Shown here: piece after piece, positions 1-9,567 of the stretch
Numbering within the stretch: the stretch's first letter is position 1
How the letters are laid out: each line of letters begins with the position of its first letter
Source of the DNA: Peptostreptococcaceae bacterium
GTDB lineage: Bacteria > Bacillota > Clostridia > Peptostreptococcales > Peptostreptococcaceae
NCBI GenBank assembly: GCA_025210335.1
Contig: JAOARY010000050.1
Location: 1 to 64,000, forward strand
DNA length: 64,000 nt
Direction: 5' to 3'
Program-made: the position numbers and the translations under genes
The notes under the pieces: model-generated
Databases searched by the model: none
What the model saw: the letters and a program-made list of their open reading frames with translations, nothing else
Told to the model about the DNA's origin: nothing

Positions 1-1
1 A

Positions 2-1321
2 TTCACATCGATGAGAGCTAGAGGTGCACAGGTAACGGATATAGCAATTTTAGTTGTTGCAGCTGATGATGGACTTATGCCACAAACTATAGAAGCTATA
101 AACCATGCAAAAGCAGCACAAGTACCAATAATAGTAGCAATAAATAAAATGGATAAGCCTTCTGCAAATCCTGATAAAGTAAAACAAGAGTTATCAGAAC
201 AAGGTCTTTTAGTTGAAGACTGGGGTGGAGAAATAATATCTGTACCAGTTTCAGCGTTAAAAGGTGAAAATATAGATACTCTTTTAGAAATGATATTATT
301 AGTTGCAGAAATGGAAGAATTAAAAGCAAATCCAAATAGAAAAGCTGTTGGAACTGTCGTTGAAGCAGAGTTAGACAAAGGTAGAGGTCCAGTTGCAACT
401 GTTGTTGTTCAAAACGGAACTTTAAATGTAGGAGATCCTATAGTTGTTGGAAGTAGCTGCGGAAAGATAAGAGCAATGATAAATGATAAAGGTAAGAGAG
501 TTAAAAAAGCAGGACCTTCTTCGCCAGTTGAAATATTAGGTTTATCAGATGTACCTGAAGGTGGAGATCAATTTGTTGTTGTTGGAAGCGAAAAAATAGC
601 TAGAAGTATAAGTGAAAGAAGAAAATTAAAAATAAGAGAAGCTCAAATGAAAGCAACTCAAAAAGTTTCACTTGATATTTTATTTGAACAAATGAAACAA
701 GGCGATTTAAAAGAATTAAATATTATAATAAAAGCAGATGTTCAAGGTTCTGTTCAAGCTGTTAGACAATCATTAGAAAAATTATCAAATGATGAAGTTG
801 TTATAAAGGTAATACATGGTGGAGTTGGAGCTATAACTGAGTCAGATGTAATGCTTGCTTCTGCATCAAATGCTATAATTATAGGATTTAATGTTCGTCC
901 AGTTTCAGGAGTTAAGGATGTAGCTGAAAGAGAATCTGTTGATGTTAGAACGTATACAATAATCTATAAGGCTATTGAAGATATCAAAGATGCAATGAAT
1001 GGTATGTTAGACCCTGAATTTGAAGAAGTTGAAATAGGAAAAGCTCAAATTCGTGCGACATTTAAAGTTTCAGGAGTTGGAACTATTGCAGGTTGTTATG
1101 TTACTGAAGGTAAGATAACTAGAAATGCTGGAGCTAGACTAGTTAGAGATGGTATTGTAATTCATGAAGGTAAATTATCATCACTAAAGAGATTTAAGGA
1201 TGATGTTAAAGAAGTTGCTTCTGGATATGAATGTGGTATGGGATTTGAAAACTACAATGATTTAAAAGAGGGCGACTTTATTGAAGCATACGTTATGGAA
1301 GAAGTAAAAAGACGTAAGTAG
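2..1321 (+). CDS. infB: translation initiation factor IF-2, 3' part (truncated by window start)
   Basis: This is the C-terminal part, about 440 residues, of the GTPase that delivers fMet-tRNA to the 30S subunit. The reading frame is open from base 2, and the residues before the first in-frame ATG at base 11 (Phe-Thr-Ser) match the conserved IF-2 sequence, so that ATG is internal. The fragment shows the NKMD and SAL guanine-binding motifs of the G domain, then the domain II barrel, the IF-2 domain with [13 protein letters not shown], and the C-terminal tRNA-binding barrel ending in [12 protein letters not shown]. The stop lies 11 bases before the rbfA start. The downstream order rbfA-nrnA-truB-ribF is the usual Firmicutes continuation of the nusA-infB operon, so cotranscription is likely. 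Confidence 0.98.
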   Translation, partial: FTSMRARGAQVTDIAILVVAADDGLMPQTIEAINHAKAAQVPIIVAINKMDKPSANPDKVKQELSEQGLLVEDWGGEIISVPVSALKGENIDTLLEMILLVAEMEELKANPNRKAVGTVVEAELDKGRGPVATVVVQNGTLNVGDPIVVGSSCGKIRAMINDKGKRVKKAGPSSPVEILGLSDVPEGGDQFVVVGSEKIARSISERRKLKIREAQMKATQKVSLDILFEQMKQGDLKELNIIIKADVQGSVQAVRQSLEKLSNDEVVIKVIHGGVGAITESDVMLASASNAIIIGFNVRPVSGVKDVAERESVDVRTYTIIYKAIEDIKDAMNGMLDPEFEEVEIGKAQIRATFKVSGVGTIAGCYVTEGKITRNAGARLVRDGIVIHEGKLSSLKRFKDDVKEVASGYECGMGFENYNDLKEGDFIEAYVMEEVKRRK

Positions 1322-1332
1322 AGGTGTTTAAT

Positions 1333-1695
1333 ATGGGATATGCAAGAACTAGTAGAATATCTGAAGAGATGAAAAAAGTTTTAGGTCAAATGATTTCAAA
1401 AGGTGAAATAAAAGATCCTAGAATAAATTCTCTTATGAGTATAACAAATGTGGATGTTACTTCTGATTTAAGCTATGCATATATTTATATAAGTGTTTTT
1501 GGTTCTAATGCACAAGAGTCTTTAAAAGGGCTAAATAAAGCAAAAGGATATATAAGAAAAGAGCTTGGAAGAAGGGTAAAATTAAGACATACACCAGAAT
1601 TAATATTTAAAATTGATGATTCAATAGAAAAAGGTATTAAAATGTCAAAACTAATAAATGAAGTTAATAAGAAAGAGGAGGATTCTAATGAGTAA
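1333..1695 (+). CDS. rbfA: 30S ribosome-binding factor A
   Basis: The product is a small KH-fold factor that binds immature 30S subunits and helps 16S rRNA 5' end maturation. The 120-residue length and the pattern GYARTSRISEEMKKVLGQMIS at the N-terminus, RVKLRHTPELIFKIDDSIEKG near residues 90-110, are typical of RbfA. I chose the ATG at 1333 because GAGGTG lies six bases upstream; an in-frame GTG at 1324 would sit inside that ribosome binding site. The 3' end overlaps the next gene by eight bases, which suggests translational coupling. Confidence 0.96.
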   Translation: MGYARTSRISEEMKKVLGQMISKGEIKDPRINSLMSITNVDVTSDLSYAYIYISVFGSNAQESLKGLNKAKGYIRKELGRRVKLRHTPELIFKIDDSIEKGIKMSKLINEVNKKEEDSNE

Positions 1696-2668
1696 TAATA
1701 CTCATTTGGATTTTGTGAAATTTCTTATAGATAATGATAACTTTTTAATTGTTTCACATGAAAGTCCGGACGGGGATAATATAGGATCCTCTTCCGGTCT
1801 TTACTATGTGCTAAAAAAACTAGATAAAGAAGTTATTCATGTAATAGATGATGAAATACCACAAAATTTAAATTTTTTAATAGATTATAAAATTTTAAAA
1901 AGTAAAGATGTTGATTTAAAAGAATATAATATAATATCTTTAGACTGTGGAGATATAAAAAGAATTAATTGTGATTTTAAATTAATAGAAAATAAAAATA
2001 AGCTTTTAAATATAGATCATCATGCTAGTAATAATCATTTTGGAGATTTAAATATTGTTCATGTAGATAAATCTTCAACATGTGAGGTTGTGTATGATAT
2101 ATTAAAAGAATATGAAAACTTTAAAAATGAAAAACTAATTGATAAAAAAATTGCAAGAAGTTTGTATACAGGGCTTCTTACTGATACAGGAAATTTCATG
2201 TATTCAAATACAAAGCAAGAATCATTTTATATGGCAGGAGATCTTTTAAAAAGAGGTGTAGATACATCGATTATCATTAATACAGTATTTTTAAGCAATC
2301 CAATAGGAAGAATAACATTGATAAAAGATATTATAGGAACTTTGGATATTAATAAAGATTTTGCTAGTATATTAATGACTAAAAATATGCTTGAAAAAAA
2401 TAATGTTGATTATAAGGATACTGATGGAATAGTAAATTATGCAAGAGATATTGAAAATATAAACGTGGGTGTTTTATTTAAAGAAAAAGAAAAAAATATA
2501 ACTAAAATAAGTTTAAGATCAAAATCAGATAAATATAATCTAAATGAAATTGCTAAATTATTTTCTGGTGGAGGTCATGTAAGAGCAGCAGGATGTACTA
2601 TAAATGAAAATATAAATGATGCTAAGAAGATATTCTTTGATAAATTAAAAGAAAATAAAATAATTTAA
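1688..2668 (+). CDS. nrnA: DHH/DHHA1 phosphoesterase, NrnA type (nanoRNase/pAp phosphatase)
   Basis: The enzyme degrades 2-5 nt RNA oligomers and 3'-phosphoadenosine 5'-phosphate in Mn-dependent fashion. The 326-residue protein has the DHH-family metal motifs in order: SHESPDGDNIGS near residue 23, DCGD near 87, NIDHHASN near 109, and GLLTDTGNF near 165. The DHHA1 substrate loop GGGHVRAAG is near residue 300. The start is the ATG at 1688 behind AGAGGAGG; the frame is open further upstream, but only inside rbfA. The overlap with rbfA and the six-base gap class with truB place it in the infB operon. I infer NrnA activity from family and position. Confidence 0.93.
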   Translation: MSNNTHLDFVKFLIDNDNFLIVSHESPDGDNIGSSSGLYYVLKKLDKEVIHVIDDEIPQNLNFLIDYKILKSKDVDLKEYNIISLDCGDIKRINCDFKLIENKNKLLNIDHHASNNHFGDLNIVHVDKSSTCEVVYDILKEYENFKNEKLIDKKIARSLYTGLLTDTGNFMYSNTKQESFYMAGDLLKRGVDTSIIINTVFLSNPIGRITLIKDIIGTLDINKDFASILMTKNMLEKNNVDYKDTDGIVNYARDIENINVGVLFKEKEKNITKISLRSKSDKYNLNEIAKLFSGGGHVRAAGCTINENINDAKKIFFDKLKENKII

Positions 2669-2683
2669 TAAAGGGTGGATTTT

Positions 2684-3580
2684 TTGAAAGGTATAATAAA
2701 TATTTTAAAACCTAGTGGTATGACTTCTCATGATGTGGTATCAAGATTAAGAAAAATCTTTAATATGAAAAAAATTGGTCACACAGGAACATTAGACCCT
2801 AATGCTAGTGGTGTACTACCGATATGCTTAGGAAAAGCGACAAAGATTTCAGAATATATATTAAATAAAGATAAGAAGTATAGATGTGAAGTTTATTTTG
2901 GAATAAAAACAAGCACTTATGATTCTTATGGTGAAATATTAGAATCTAAAGTCAATAATGATATAAAAAAAGAAGATATAGAAAATGCATTAAAAGATTT
3001 TAAGGGAAATATAAAACAAACACCACCTATATATTCTGCGCTTAAATTAAATGGTAAGAAATTATATGAATATGCAAGAGAAAATAAAGAGGTAAATTTA
3101 GATATAAAGAAAAGAGAAGTGTTTATAAAGGATATAAAACTGATTTCTTTTAAAGAAAATAGGGCTATTATAGATGTAGAATGTTCAAAAGGAACATATA
3201 TAAGAAGTATTGCAAATGATTTAGGTGAAAAGTTAAATACAGTATCATATATGTCATTTTTACTTAGAACAAAAAGTGGTAGATTTTCTTTAGAAGATGC
3301 AATTACATTAGAAGAATTAGAATTATTAAATGATGAAGATAAAAAATTATATATAAAAGATATTGACTATCCCCTTTATATATATGATTTTATAAAGATA
3401 AATTCATTAGCAAAAAAAGCTTTTATTAATGGTGGCGTAGTATATAATAAAGGTATAATAGGAAATTTAAAAGATTTAGATACTAAAATTTTTAGAGTTT
3501 ATACAAATGAAGATGAATTTTTGGGTCTTGGAAAAATAGTAGATGAAGTAAATATAAGATGTGAAAAACTACTATTATAA
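2684..3580 (+). CDS. truB: tRNA pseudouridine(55) synthase
   Basis: The enzyme makes the pseudouridine 55 of the T-arm of elongator tRNAs. The 298-residue protein begins GIINILKPSGMTSHDVVSRLR and holds the catalytic aspartate in GHTGTLDPNASGVLP (about residue 40) followed by KxxxY-type motifs and the CSKGTYIRS motif near residue 170. The start is taken as TTG at 2684 because AAGGGTGG ends five bases before it; a GTG at 2675 lies inside the ribosome binding site. The gene follows nrnA by 15 bases and continues the same operon. Confidence 0.96.
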   Translation: MKGIINILKPSGMTSHDVVSRLRKIFNMKKIGHTGTLDPNASGVLPICLGKATKISEYILNKDKKYRCEVYFGIKTSTYDSYGEILESKVNNDIKKEDIENALKDFKGNIKQTPPIYSALKLNGKKLYEYARENKEVNLDIKKREVFIKDIKLISFKENRAIIDVECSKGTYIRSIANDLGEKLNTVSYMSFLLRTKSGRFSLEDAITLEELELLNDEDKKLYIKDIDYPLYIYDFIKINSLAKKAFINGGVVYNKGIIGNLKDLDTKIFRVYTNEDEFLGLGKIVDEVNIRCEKLLL

Positions 3581-3656
3581 ACTTATATAAAAAATTATTT
3601 TGTAAAAAATTTTACTTCTTATTATATTTAATTTGCAAAACTTGGAGTTGGTGAAT

Positions 3657-4574
3657 TTGAAAATATACGATAATTTATCAGAATTAAAAAATTTAAAAGG
3701 TAGTGTTGTTACTATTGGTAATTTTGATGGACTTCATATAGGACATCAAAGTTTAATTGATAAATCAAATGAAGTTGCAAGAAAAAAAAATTTAACAAGT
3801 GTGCTTTTAACATTTAGAAATCATCCTCTTAATTTCATAATGAATAAAGATTTAAAAAAATTGATGACAGTACAAAGAAAATATGAAGTTTCTAAATATT
3901 TTGGAATAGATAAATTTGTATCCATAGATTTTACACAGGAAATATGTAATTTAGATCCTATTAATTTTGTAAAAAAAATAATAATAGAAGCATTTAACGG
4001 TAAAGAGGTTGTTGTTGGACATGACTTTAGGTTTGGAAAAGCCAGAAAAGGTGATATCAAACTTTTAAGAGAATATTCTAAAAAATTCAATTTTAATTTG
4101 CATGTAATAGATCCTGTTATAATGGATGAAAAAAGAATAAGTTCAACTTTAATAAGAGAACTTTTAGATTTTGGTCATGTAAAAAAGGCTTCTAAATTTT
4201 TAGGTAGAGATTATGAAATAATCGGAAAAGTAGTCCACGGAAAAAAATTGGGTAGAAAATTAGGATACCCGACACTTAATTTAGAAGTGGATAAAGAAAT
4301 TTTAATTCCTAAAAGTGGAGTATATTATACAAATGCAAAGATAAATGGAAAAATGTACAAATCAGCAACTAATATAGGTTTTAATCCTACTATTGAGGGC
4401 GATAAATTTAGTATAGAAACATTTGTATTAGATTTTAATGAAGAAATATATGGAGAAGAAATATATTTGTACTTTAAAGAAAGATTAAGAGATGAGAAAA
4501 AATTTGACTCTTTAGAAGAATTGAAAAAACAAATGGATGAAGATATAAGAAAAGTTCAAAAAAATCTTTTATAA
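3657..4574 (+). CDS. ribF: bifunctional riboflavin kinase/FAD synthetase
   Basis: The protein converts riboflavin to FMN and then to FAD. The N-terminal adenylyltransferase half shows VVTIGNFDGLHIGHQ (a nucleotidyltransferase HxGH motif) near residue 20 and ISSTLIRELL near 160. The C-terminal flavokinase half shows GKVVHGKKLGRKLGYPTLN near residue 190 and a conserved NIGFNPT segment. The 305-residue length is normal. The start is placed at TTG 3657, nine bases after GGAG. GTG 3651 and TTG 3633 are in frame but poorly placed. A 76-base AT-rich gap after truB could hold a separate promoter. It is not linked to the rib operon at 33 kb, as is usual. Confidence 0.95.
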   Translation: MKIYDNLSELKNLKGSVVTIGNFDGLHIGHQSLIDKSNEVARKKNLTSVLLTFRNHPLNFIMNKDLKKLMTVQRKYEVSKYFGIDKFVSIDFTQEICNLDPINFVKKIIIEAFNGKEVVVGHDFRFGKARKGDIKLLREYSKKFNFNLHVIDPVIMDEKRISSTLIRELLDFGHVKKASKFLGRDYEIIGKVVHGKKLGRKLGYPTLNLEVDKEILIPKSGVYYTNAKINGKMYKSATNIGFNPTIEGDKFSIETFVLDFNEEIYGEEIYLYFKERLRDEKKFDSLEELKKQMDEDIRKVQKNLL

Positions 4575-4586
4575 TTTAAATAACTA

Positions 4587-4595
4587 TGTTATACT
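4587..4595 (+). promoter_or_regulatory. extended -10 promoter of rpsO
   Basis: TGTTATACT matches an extended -10 element 87 bases before the rpsO start and 13 bases after the ribF stop. No good -35 hexamer stands 17 bases upstream, as is common with the TGn extension. It would give rpsO a short transcript with an 80-base leader. Confidence 0.55.
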
Positions 4596-4613
4596 AGACA
4601 AGTATGATTTTCC

Positions 4614-4660
4614 TATTCTAAGTTTGGGAGTACACCGACCTTTACTTGGAGTATGGAATA
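4614..4660 (+). promoter_or_regulatory. candidate structured leader of rpsO (S15 autoregulation?)
   Basis: The leader can fold with TATT at 4614-4617 pairing to AATA at 4657-4660, and CTAAGT at 4618-4623 pairing to ACTTGG at 4644-4649 with one G.U pair. The loop contains TTTGGGAGTA, nearly repeated as CTTGGAGTA in the 3' arm. Known from the family: S15 represses its own mRNA in several bacterial groups through unrelated leader folds. That this leader binds S15 is inference. Confidence 0.4.
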
Positions 4661-4681
4661 AATTTTTTGGAGGTGTATTAA

Positions 4682-4948
4682 ATGATAACTAAAGAAGCAA
4701 AAACTTCAATAATTGAAGAGTTCAGAACTAATGAAAAGGATACTGGTTCTGCAGAAGTACAAGTTGCGATATTAACTAAGAGAATAAACGAGTTAAATGA
4801 GCATCTTAAAGTTCATAAAAAAGATCATCACTCAAGAAGAGGTCTTTTCAAAATGGTTGGTAAAAGAAGAAATCTTTTAAAATACGTTAAGCAAAGAGAT
4901 TTAAAGAAATACCAAGAATTAATTAAGAGATTAGGACTTAGAAAATAG
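4682..4948 (+). CDS. rpsO: 30S ribosomal protein S15
   Basis: S15 binds the 16S rRNA central domain early in 30S assembly and contacts the 50S subunit. The 88-residue protein is the full usual length, with the diagnostic [20 protein letters not shown] at residues 18-37 and [20 protein letters not shown] at residues 48-67. The ATG follows GGAGGTG by six bases. It has its own apparent promoter and a strong terminator, so it can be transcribed alone, with pnp downstream as in most bacteria. Confidence 0.99.
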   Translation: MITKEAKTSIIEEFRTNEKDTGSAEVQVAILTKRINELNEHLKVHKKDHHSRRGLFKMVGKRRNLLKYVKQRDLKKYQELIKRLGLRK

Positions 4949-4952
4949 TTCT

Positions 4953-4982
4953 AAAAAAGAGCGGGTTTTTCCGCTCTTTTTC
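4953..4982 (+). terminator. rho-independent terminator of rpsO
   Basis: The arms AAAAGAGCGG (4955-4964) and CCGCTCTTTT (4971-4980) form a perfect 10-bp stem with a six-base loop and a run of T, starting five bases after the rpsO stop. Confidence 0.93.
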
Positions 4983-5006
4983 TGTAATTTGATATAAATT
5001 AAAAAA

Positions 5007-5092
5007 CAATCCTTTAGCTTTTAAATTCAATATTATTTAGCAATAATATTAGCATAATTATGAATTTAGATTTATAATTAATATGAGGATTG
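5007..5092 (+). promoter_or_regulatory. long stem-loop in the pnp leader ending at the SD
   Basis: Three nested pairings are visible: CAATCCT 5007-5013 with AGGATTG 5086-5092, TAAATTCA 5022-5029 with TGAATTTA 5061-5068, and ATATTATT 5030-5037 with AATAATAT 5042-5049. The outer stem ends at the base before the SD AAAGGAGG (5093-5100). A possible -10 TATAAA at 4993-4998 would start the transcript at about 5004. In E. coli the pnp leader is an RNase III substrate used for PNPase autocontrol; the same role here is inference. Confidence 0.5.
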
Positions 5093-5107
5093 AAAGGAGG
5101 TAACAAA

Positions 5108-7195
5108 TTGGAAATTAAGAAATTTGAAACAGTATTTGCAGGTAAGAATTTGAAAGTAGAAATAGGTGAGGTTGCGGGTCTTGCTAGTGGAAGTTGTTTA
5201 CTTTCATATGGAGAGACAGTTATATTGGCTTCAGCTTGTTCTTCAAAAGAACCTAGAGCCGGAATAGACTTTTTTCCACTTAGTGTAGATTATGAAGAAA
5301 AACAATATTCAGTAGGTAAAATACCAGGTGGGTTTGTAAAAAGAGAAGGAAGACCTAGTGAAAAGGCTATATTAACATCAAGATTAATAGATAGACCAAT
5401 TAGACCTTTATTTCCAAAGGGATATAGAAATGATGTACAAGTTGTAACAACTGTACTTTCTGTGGATCAAGATGCAAGTTCAGAAATAGCTGCTATGATA
5501 GCATCATCAGTAGTACTTTCTGTATCAGATATTCCTTTTAATGGACCAACAGGATCTGTTTTAGTAGGACTTGTAGATGGTCAGTTTGTAGCAAATCCAA
5601 CATTAGAGCAAAGAAATCAAAGTGATTTACATCTTGTAGTTTCGGGAACTAAAGATGCAATAATGATGGTTGAAGCAGGCTCTAAAGAAATAAAAGAAGA
5701 TGTAATGTTAGATGCCATTTTATTTGCTCATGAAGAGATTAAAAAAATTGTAGCATTTATAGAAGATGTAGTAAAAGAGGCTGGAAAAGAAAAGAAAGAA
5801 GTTTCTTTATTTGAGCCAAATGAAGAATTAAAAGCAAAAATAACAGATTTTGCATATGATAAAATGAAAGATGCTATATATAAAGAAGATAAAGCAGAAA
5901 GACAAGAAGCTATGAGTGCAGTGGAGACTGCTATTATGGATGAGTTTGAAGAATATAAAGAAGAATATAAAAATGATATAAAAGAAATCATTTATAAAAT
6001 GAAAAAAGAGTTTGTTAGAGGAAGAATTTTAAATGAAGGTGTAAGACCTGATAATAGAAAATTAGAAGAAATTAGACCTATATATACAAAGGTTGGACTT
6101 TTACCAAGAACTCATGGTTCGGGATTATTTACAAGAGGACAAACTCAAGCTCTTACAATAGCAACATTAGGTGCGTTAGGAGATGTTCAAATCTTAGATG
6201 GACTTGATGAAGCTGAAGAAAAAAGATATATGCATCATTACAATTTCCCTCCATATAGTACTGGTGAAACTAGACCACTTAGAGGACCTGGTAGAAGAGA
6301 AATTGGACATGGAGCATTAGCTGAAAGAGCATTAGAGCCAATGATTCCATCAAAAGAAGATTTTCCATATGCTATAAGACTTGTTTCAGAAGTATTAAGT
6401 TCAAATGGATCTTCATCACAGGCTAGTGTTTGTGGTAGTACATTAGCACTTTTAGATGCAGGTGTACCAATAAAAGATATGGTATCTGGAATAGCTATGG
6501 GTCTTATAAAAGAAGATGAAAAATTAGCTATACTTTCTGATATACAAGGATTAGAAGATTTCCTTGGTGATATGGACTTTAAGGTTGCAGGAACAGAAAA
6601 AGGAATAACTGCAATACAAATGGATATCAAAATAGATGGTATAAACAAAACTATTTTAAAACAAGCTTTAGAGCAAGCTAGAGTTGGAAGAATTCATATA
6701 TTAAATAAGATGAGAGAGAGTATACAAACTCCTAATGAATTATCAACTTATGCTCCTAGAATATTTAAAATGACTGTAAATCCAGATAAAATAAGAGATA
6801 TTATTGGACCTGGTGGAAAGGTTATAAACAAAATAATCGATGAAACTGGTGTTAAAGTAGATATAGAAAATGACGGAACAGTTTTTGTAGCATCAACAGA
6901 TAAAGAAGGCGGAGAAAAAGCTAGACTTATGATAGAAGCTATTGTAAAAGAAGCTGAAGTTGGAGAAGTATATGAAGGTAAAGTTACAAGACTTATGCAA
7001 TTTGGTGCTTTTGTAGAAATACTTCCGGGTAAAGAAGGTTTAGTTCATATATCTAATATATCACATGAAAGAGTTAATAAAGTTGAAGATGCTCTTAAGG
7101 TTGGAGATATAGTTAAGGTTAAGGTTACTGAAATTGATAAGCAAGGTAGAATTAATCTTTCAATGAAAGCTCTTATAGAGAAAAAAGAAAAATAG
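5108..7195 (+). CDS. pnp: polyribonucleotide nucleotidyltransferase (PNPase)
   Basis: PNPase is a phosphorolytic 3'-5' exoribonuclease of the mRNA decay machinery. The 695-residue protein has two RNase PH cores (about residues 5-220 and 310-540, with FxRGQTQ and [10 protein letters not shown]), an all-helical linker (about 235-305), a KH domain with [12 protein letters not shown] near residue 562, and an S1 domain with [17 protein letters not shown] near 635. The start is TTG 5108, eight bases after AAAGGAGG; an in-frame TTG at 5090 would be upstream of that site. The gene stands alone between two terminators. Confidence 0.97.
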   Translation: MEIKKFETVFAGKNLKVEIGEVAGLASGSCLLSYGETVILASACSSKEPRAGIDFFPLSVDYEEKQYSVGKIPGGFVKREGRPSEKAILTSRLIDRPIRPLFPKGYRNDVQVVTTVLSVDQDASSEIAAMIASSVVLSVSDIPFNGPTGSVLVGLVDGQFVANPTLEQRNQSDLHLVVSGTKDAIMMVEAGSKEIKEDVMLDAILFAHEEIKKIVAFIEDVVKEAGKEKKEVSLFEPNEELKAKITDFAYDKMKDAIYKEDKAERQEAMSAVETAIMDEFEEYKEEYKNDIKEIIYKMKKEFVRGRILNEGVRPDNRKLEEIRPIYTKVGLLPRTHGSGLFTRGQTQALTIATLGALGDVQILDGLDEAEEKRYMHHYNFPPYSTGETRPLRGPGRREIGHGALAERALEPMIPSKEDFPYAIRLVSEVLSSNGSSSQASVCGSTLALLDAGVPIKDMVSGIAMGLIKEDEKLAILSDIQGLEDFLGDMDFKVAGTEKGITAIQMDIKIDGINKTILKQALEQARVGRIHILNKMRESIQTPNELSTYAPRIFKMTVNPDKIRDIIGPGGKVINKIIDETGVKVDIENDGTVFVASTDKEGGEKARLMIEAIVKEAEVGEVYEGKVTRLMQFGAFVEILPGKEGLVHISNISHERVNKVEDALKVGDIVKVKVTEIDKQGRINLSMKALIEKKEK

Positions 7196-7202
7196 AAATT
7201 TT

Positions 7203-7232
7203 AAATAAGCGCTAAATAGTGCTTATTTTTTA
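7203..7232 (+). terminator. terminator of pnp
   Basis: AAATAAGC and GCTTATTT form an 8-bp stem with a short loop followed by a T run, seven bases after the pnp stop. Confidence 0.8.
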
Positions 7233-7317
7233 TTTAATATTAAATAAATTCTATAAAATTTATTTAAATTTATGCTATCATTAAATAGGAAAAAATTTTT
7301 TTCTAGGAGGCAATAAT

Positions 7318-8511
7318 TTGGAGATTATTATAAAGAAATTTGGAGGAACTTCATTAAATTCTGATGACAAATTAAAAAGAGTTTCGTCAATAATAAAAAA
7401 AGATATAGATAAAAAACAAATTATAATTGTTTCAGCTATGGGTAGGGATAAAGATTACTATTCTACTGATACTCTTATAAATCTTTGTAAAAATATAACG
7501 AAGGATTTGTCAAAAAGAGAATTAGACCTTATAATGTCTTGTGGAGAAATAATTAGTGCTTGTGTTTTAAATCATTACCTAAGACTATATGATGTTAGTT
7601 CTACAGTTTTAACTGGTAGACAAGCTGGGATATATACAAATAATAATTATAATAATGCACAGATTAAAAAACTTGAAAATAAAAGACTAAAAAAAGAATT
7701 AGAAAAGAATGATGTTATTATAGTCACTGGTTTTCAAGGTTATAATGAAGAAAATGATGATATTACCACTTTAGGAAGAGGTGGTAGTGATACATCTGCA
7801 ATACTTATAGCAAAATCACTAGATGTAAAAGAAGCGTGTATTTATACAGATGTAAATGGAATAATGACAGCTGATCCTAAGATAGAACCTAATGCTAAGA
7901 TTATTGAAAATATAGATTATGATGAAGTTTTTCAAATGGCAGAACAAGGTGCGAAAGTGATACATCCAAGAGCTGTAGAAATTGCAAAAAATAATGATAT
8001 CAAAATTATTATAAAAAATATAACAAATGAAAAAGCAGGGACGATTATTTTAAAGGAAGAAAAAGAACTAGATTCTTATTTTAATGAAAAGTTAGTAAGA
8101 GCGGTTGCTAATAAAAGTAATCTAGTACAAGTTATATTAGAAGGCGAAGAAGATATATTTATGGATATTTTAAATGAAATAGAGGAAAATAGTATAAGTA
8201 TAGATATGATAAACTTTTTTACCTTTAAAAAAGCATTTGTAATAAATGAAGAAAATTTATATGATTTGCAAAAAATTATAGAAAAAAAAGAGATAGCAAT
8301 CAAATTCAAAAAAGATTTAGAAAAAGTAACTATAATAGGGGAAAAAATAACTGGAATACCTGGTGTTATGGCTAAAGTTGTAAGAGCATTAAATAATGAA
8401 AATATAACAATTTATCAAACATCAGATTCACATATGACTATTTCTTGTTTGGTTGATAAAATAAATGTATTAAAGGCAGTTAAAGCATTGCACAATGAAT
8501 TTAAATTATAA
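7318..8511 (+). CDS. aspartate kinase
   Basis: The enzyme phosphorylates aspartate, the first step to lysine, threonine, methionine and diaminopimelate. The 397-residue protein starts with IIKKFGGTSLNS, the kinase signature, has TTLGRGGSDTSA near residue 155 and DPKIEPNAK near 190, and ends in two ACT regulatory domains (about 265-395). The start is TTG 7318, seven bases after TAGGAGG. Which end product inhibits it cannot be read from the sequence, so no lysC/dapG symbol is given. No lysine riboswitch lies upstream, although one controls a transporter at 37 kb. mnmH follows after 18 bases. Confidence 0.93.
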   Translation: MEIIIKKFGGTSLNSDDKLKRVSSIIKKDIDKKQIIIVSAMGRDKDYYSTDTLINLCKNITKDLSKRELDLIMSCGEIISACVLNHYLRLYDVSSTVLTGRQAGIYTNNNYNNAQIKKLENKRLKKELEKNDVIIVTGFQGYNEENDDITTLGRGGSDTSAILIAKSLDVKEACIYTDVNGIMTADPKIEPNAKIIENIDYDEVFQMAEQGAKVIHPRAVEIAKNNDIKIIIKNITNEKAGTIILKEEKELDSYFNEKLVRAVANKSNLVQVILEGEEDIFMDILNEIEENSISIDMINFFTFKKAFVINEENLYDLQKIIEKKEIAIKFKKDLEKVTIIGEKITGIPGVMAKVVRALNNENITIYQTSDSHMTISCLVDKINVLKAVKALHNEFKL

Positions 8512-8529
8512 AAAAATAGAGATGATAAA

Positions 8530-9567
8530 ATGGAAAATATAATAAGTATAAAAGATGCATTTAAATTAAAAAATAAAATTTTTATAGATGTTAGAAGTGA
8601 AAGTGAGTATGAAAAAGATCATATTGTAAAGGCTATAAATATACCAGTTTTAAATGATGAAGAAAGAAAAGAAGTCGGAACTTTATATAAGAGGTTATCA
8701 AAAAAAGAAGCTATAAAATTAGGAATTAATTATGTTTCTAAGAAATTAGACAATATATATGAAGAAATATCAAATCTAAAAGAAGAATATGAAAATATAA
8801 TTCTTTATTGCCATAGAGGTGGTATGAGAAGTAATTCCTTAAAAGACTTTTTAAATTCTATGGGTATAAATTGTCTTAAATTAGATTTGGGTTATAAAGG
8901 ATATAGAAAATTTTTAAGAGATTACTTTGAAAGTTTCAACAAAGAATTTATAGTGCTTCATGGAAATACTGGTGTTGGAAAGACTAAAATTTTAGAAAAA
9001 TTGGAATCTAAAAATGTTGATATTTTAAATTTGGAAGAAATTGCAAAAAATAGCGGTTCAGTTTTTGGTTACATATCATTTGATTTAAAGCCTCCAACAC
9101 AAAGTTATTTTGAAAGCAAATTATTTAAAAGTCTTTATGAGTCTAAGGATTTTATAGTTGTTGAAAGCGAGAGTAAAAGAATTGGTAGAAATATAATACC
9201 TGATATTATATTTGATAAAATATCAAATGGTAAACATTATTTAATTGAATCCAGTTTGGATTCTCGTGTTGAAACGCTTTATGAAGTATATATAAAATCA
9301 AATTATAAAGATGAAGAGCATATAATAAAATCACTAAAGAATTTAAAGAAGAGAATAGGTAATAAAAAATTAGAATATTTAATAGATCTAATAAAAAATA
9401 AAGATTATAAAGAAGTAATAAGAATATTAATATATGAATATTATGACCCTATTTATAAATACTCTATAGATAAATATAGATATTTAGAGGTTTTAAATTC
9501 TGATGATATTGATAATGTTGTAAATTTAATATTAAATATATATGATGAATTGAAAAGGAGAAATTAA
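8530..9567 (+). CDS. mnmH: tRNA 2-selenouridine synthase
   Basis: MnmH (SelU/YbbB) converts 2-thiouridine at the wobble position of tRNA-Lys/Glu/Gln to geranyl-thio and then 2-selenouridine using selenophosphate. The 345-residue protein has an N-terminal rhodanese domain with IFIDVRSESEYEKDHI near residue 18 and the catalytic cysteine in YCHRGGMRS near residue 96. A P-loop GNTGVGKT follows near residue 144. The gene implies selenophosphate supply (SelD) elsewhere. The ribosome binding site (AGAGATG) is weak. The stop is immediately followed by the rimO ATG. Confidence 0.93.
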   Translation: MENIISIKDAFKLKNKIFIDVRSESEYEKDHIVKAINIPVLNDEERKEVGTLYKRLSKKEAIKLGINYVSKKLDNIYEEISNLKEEYENIILYCHRGGMRSNSLKDFLNSMGINCLKLDLGYKGYRKFLRDYFESFNKEFIVLHGNTGVGKTKILEKLESKNVDILNLEEIAKNSGSVFGYISFDLKPPTQSYFESKLFKSLYESKDFIVVESESKRIGRNIIPDIIFDKISNGKHYLIESSLDSRVETLYEVYIKSNYKDEEHIIKSLKNLKKRIGNKKLEYLIDLIKNKDYKEVIRILIYEYYDPIYKYSIDKYRYLEVLNSDDIDNVVNLILNIYDELKRRN

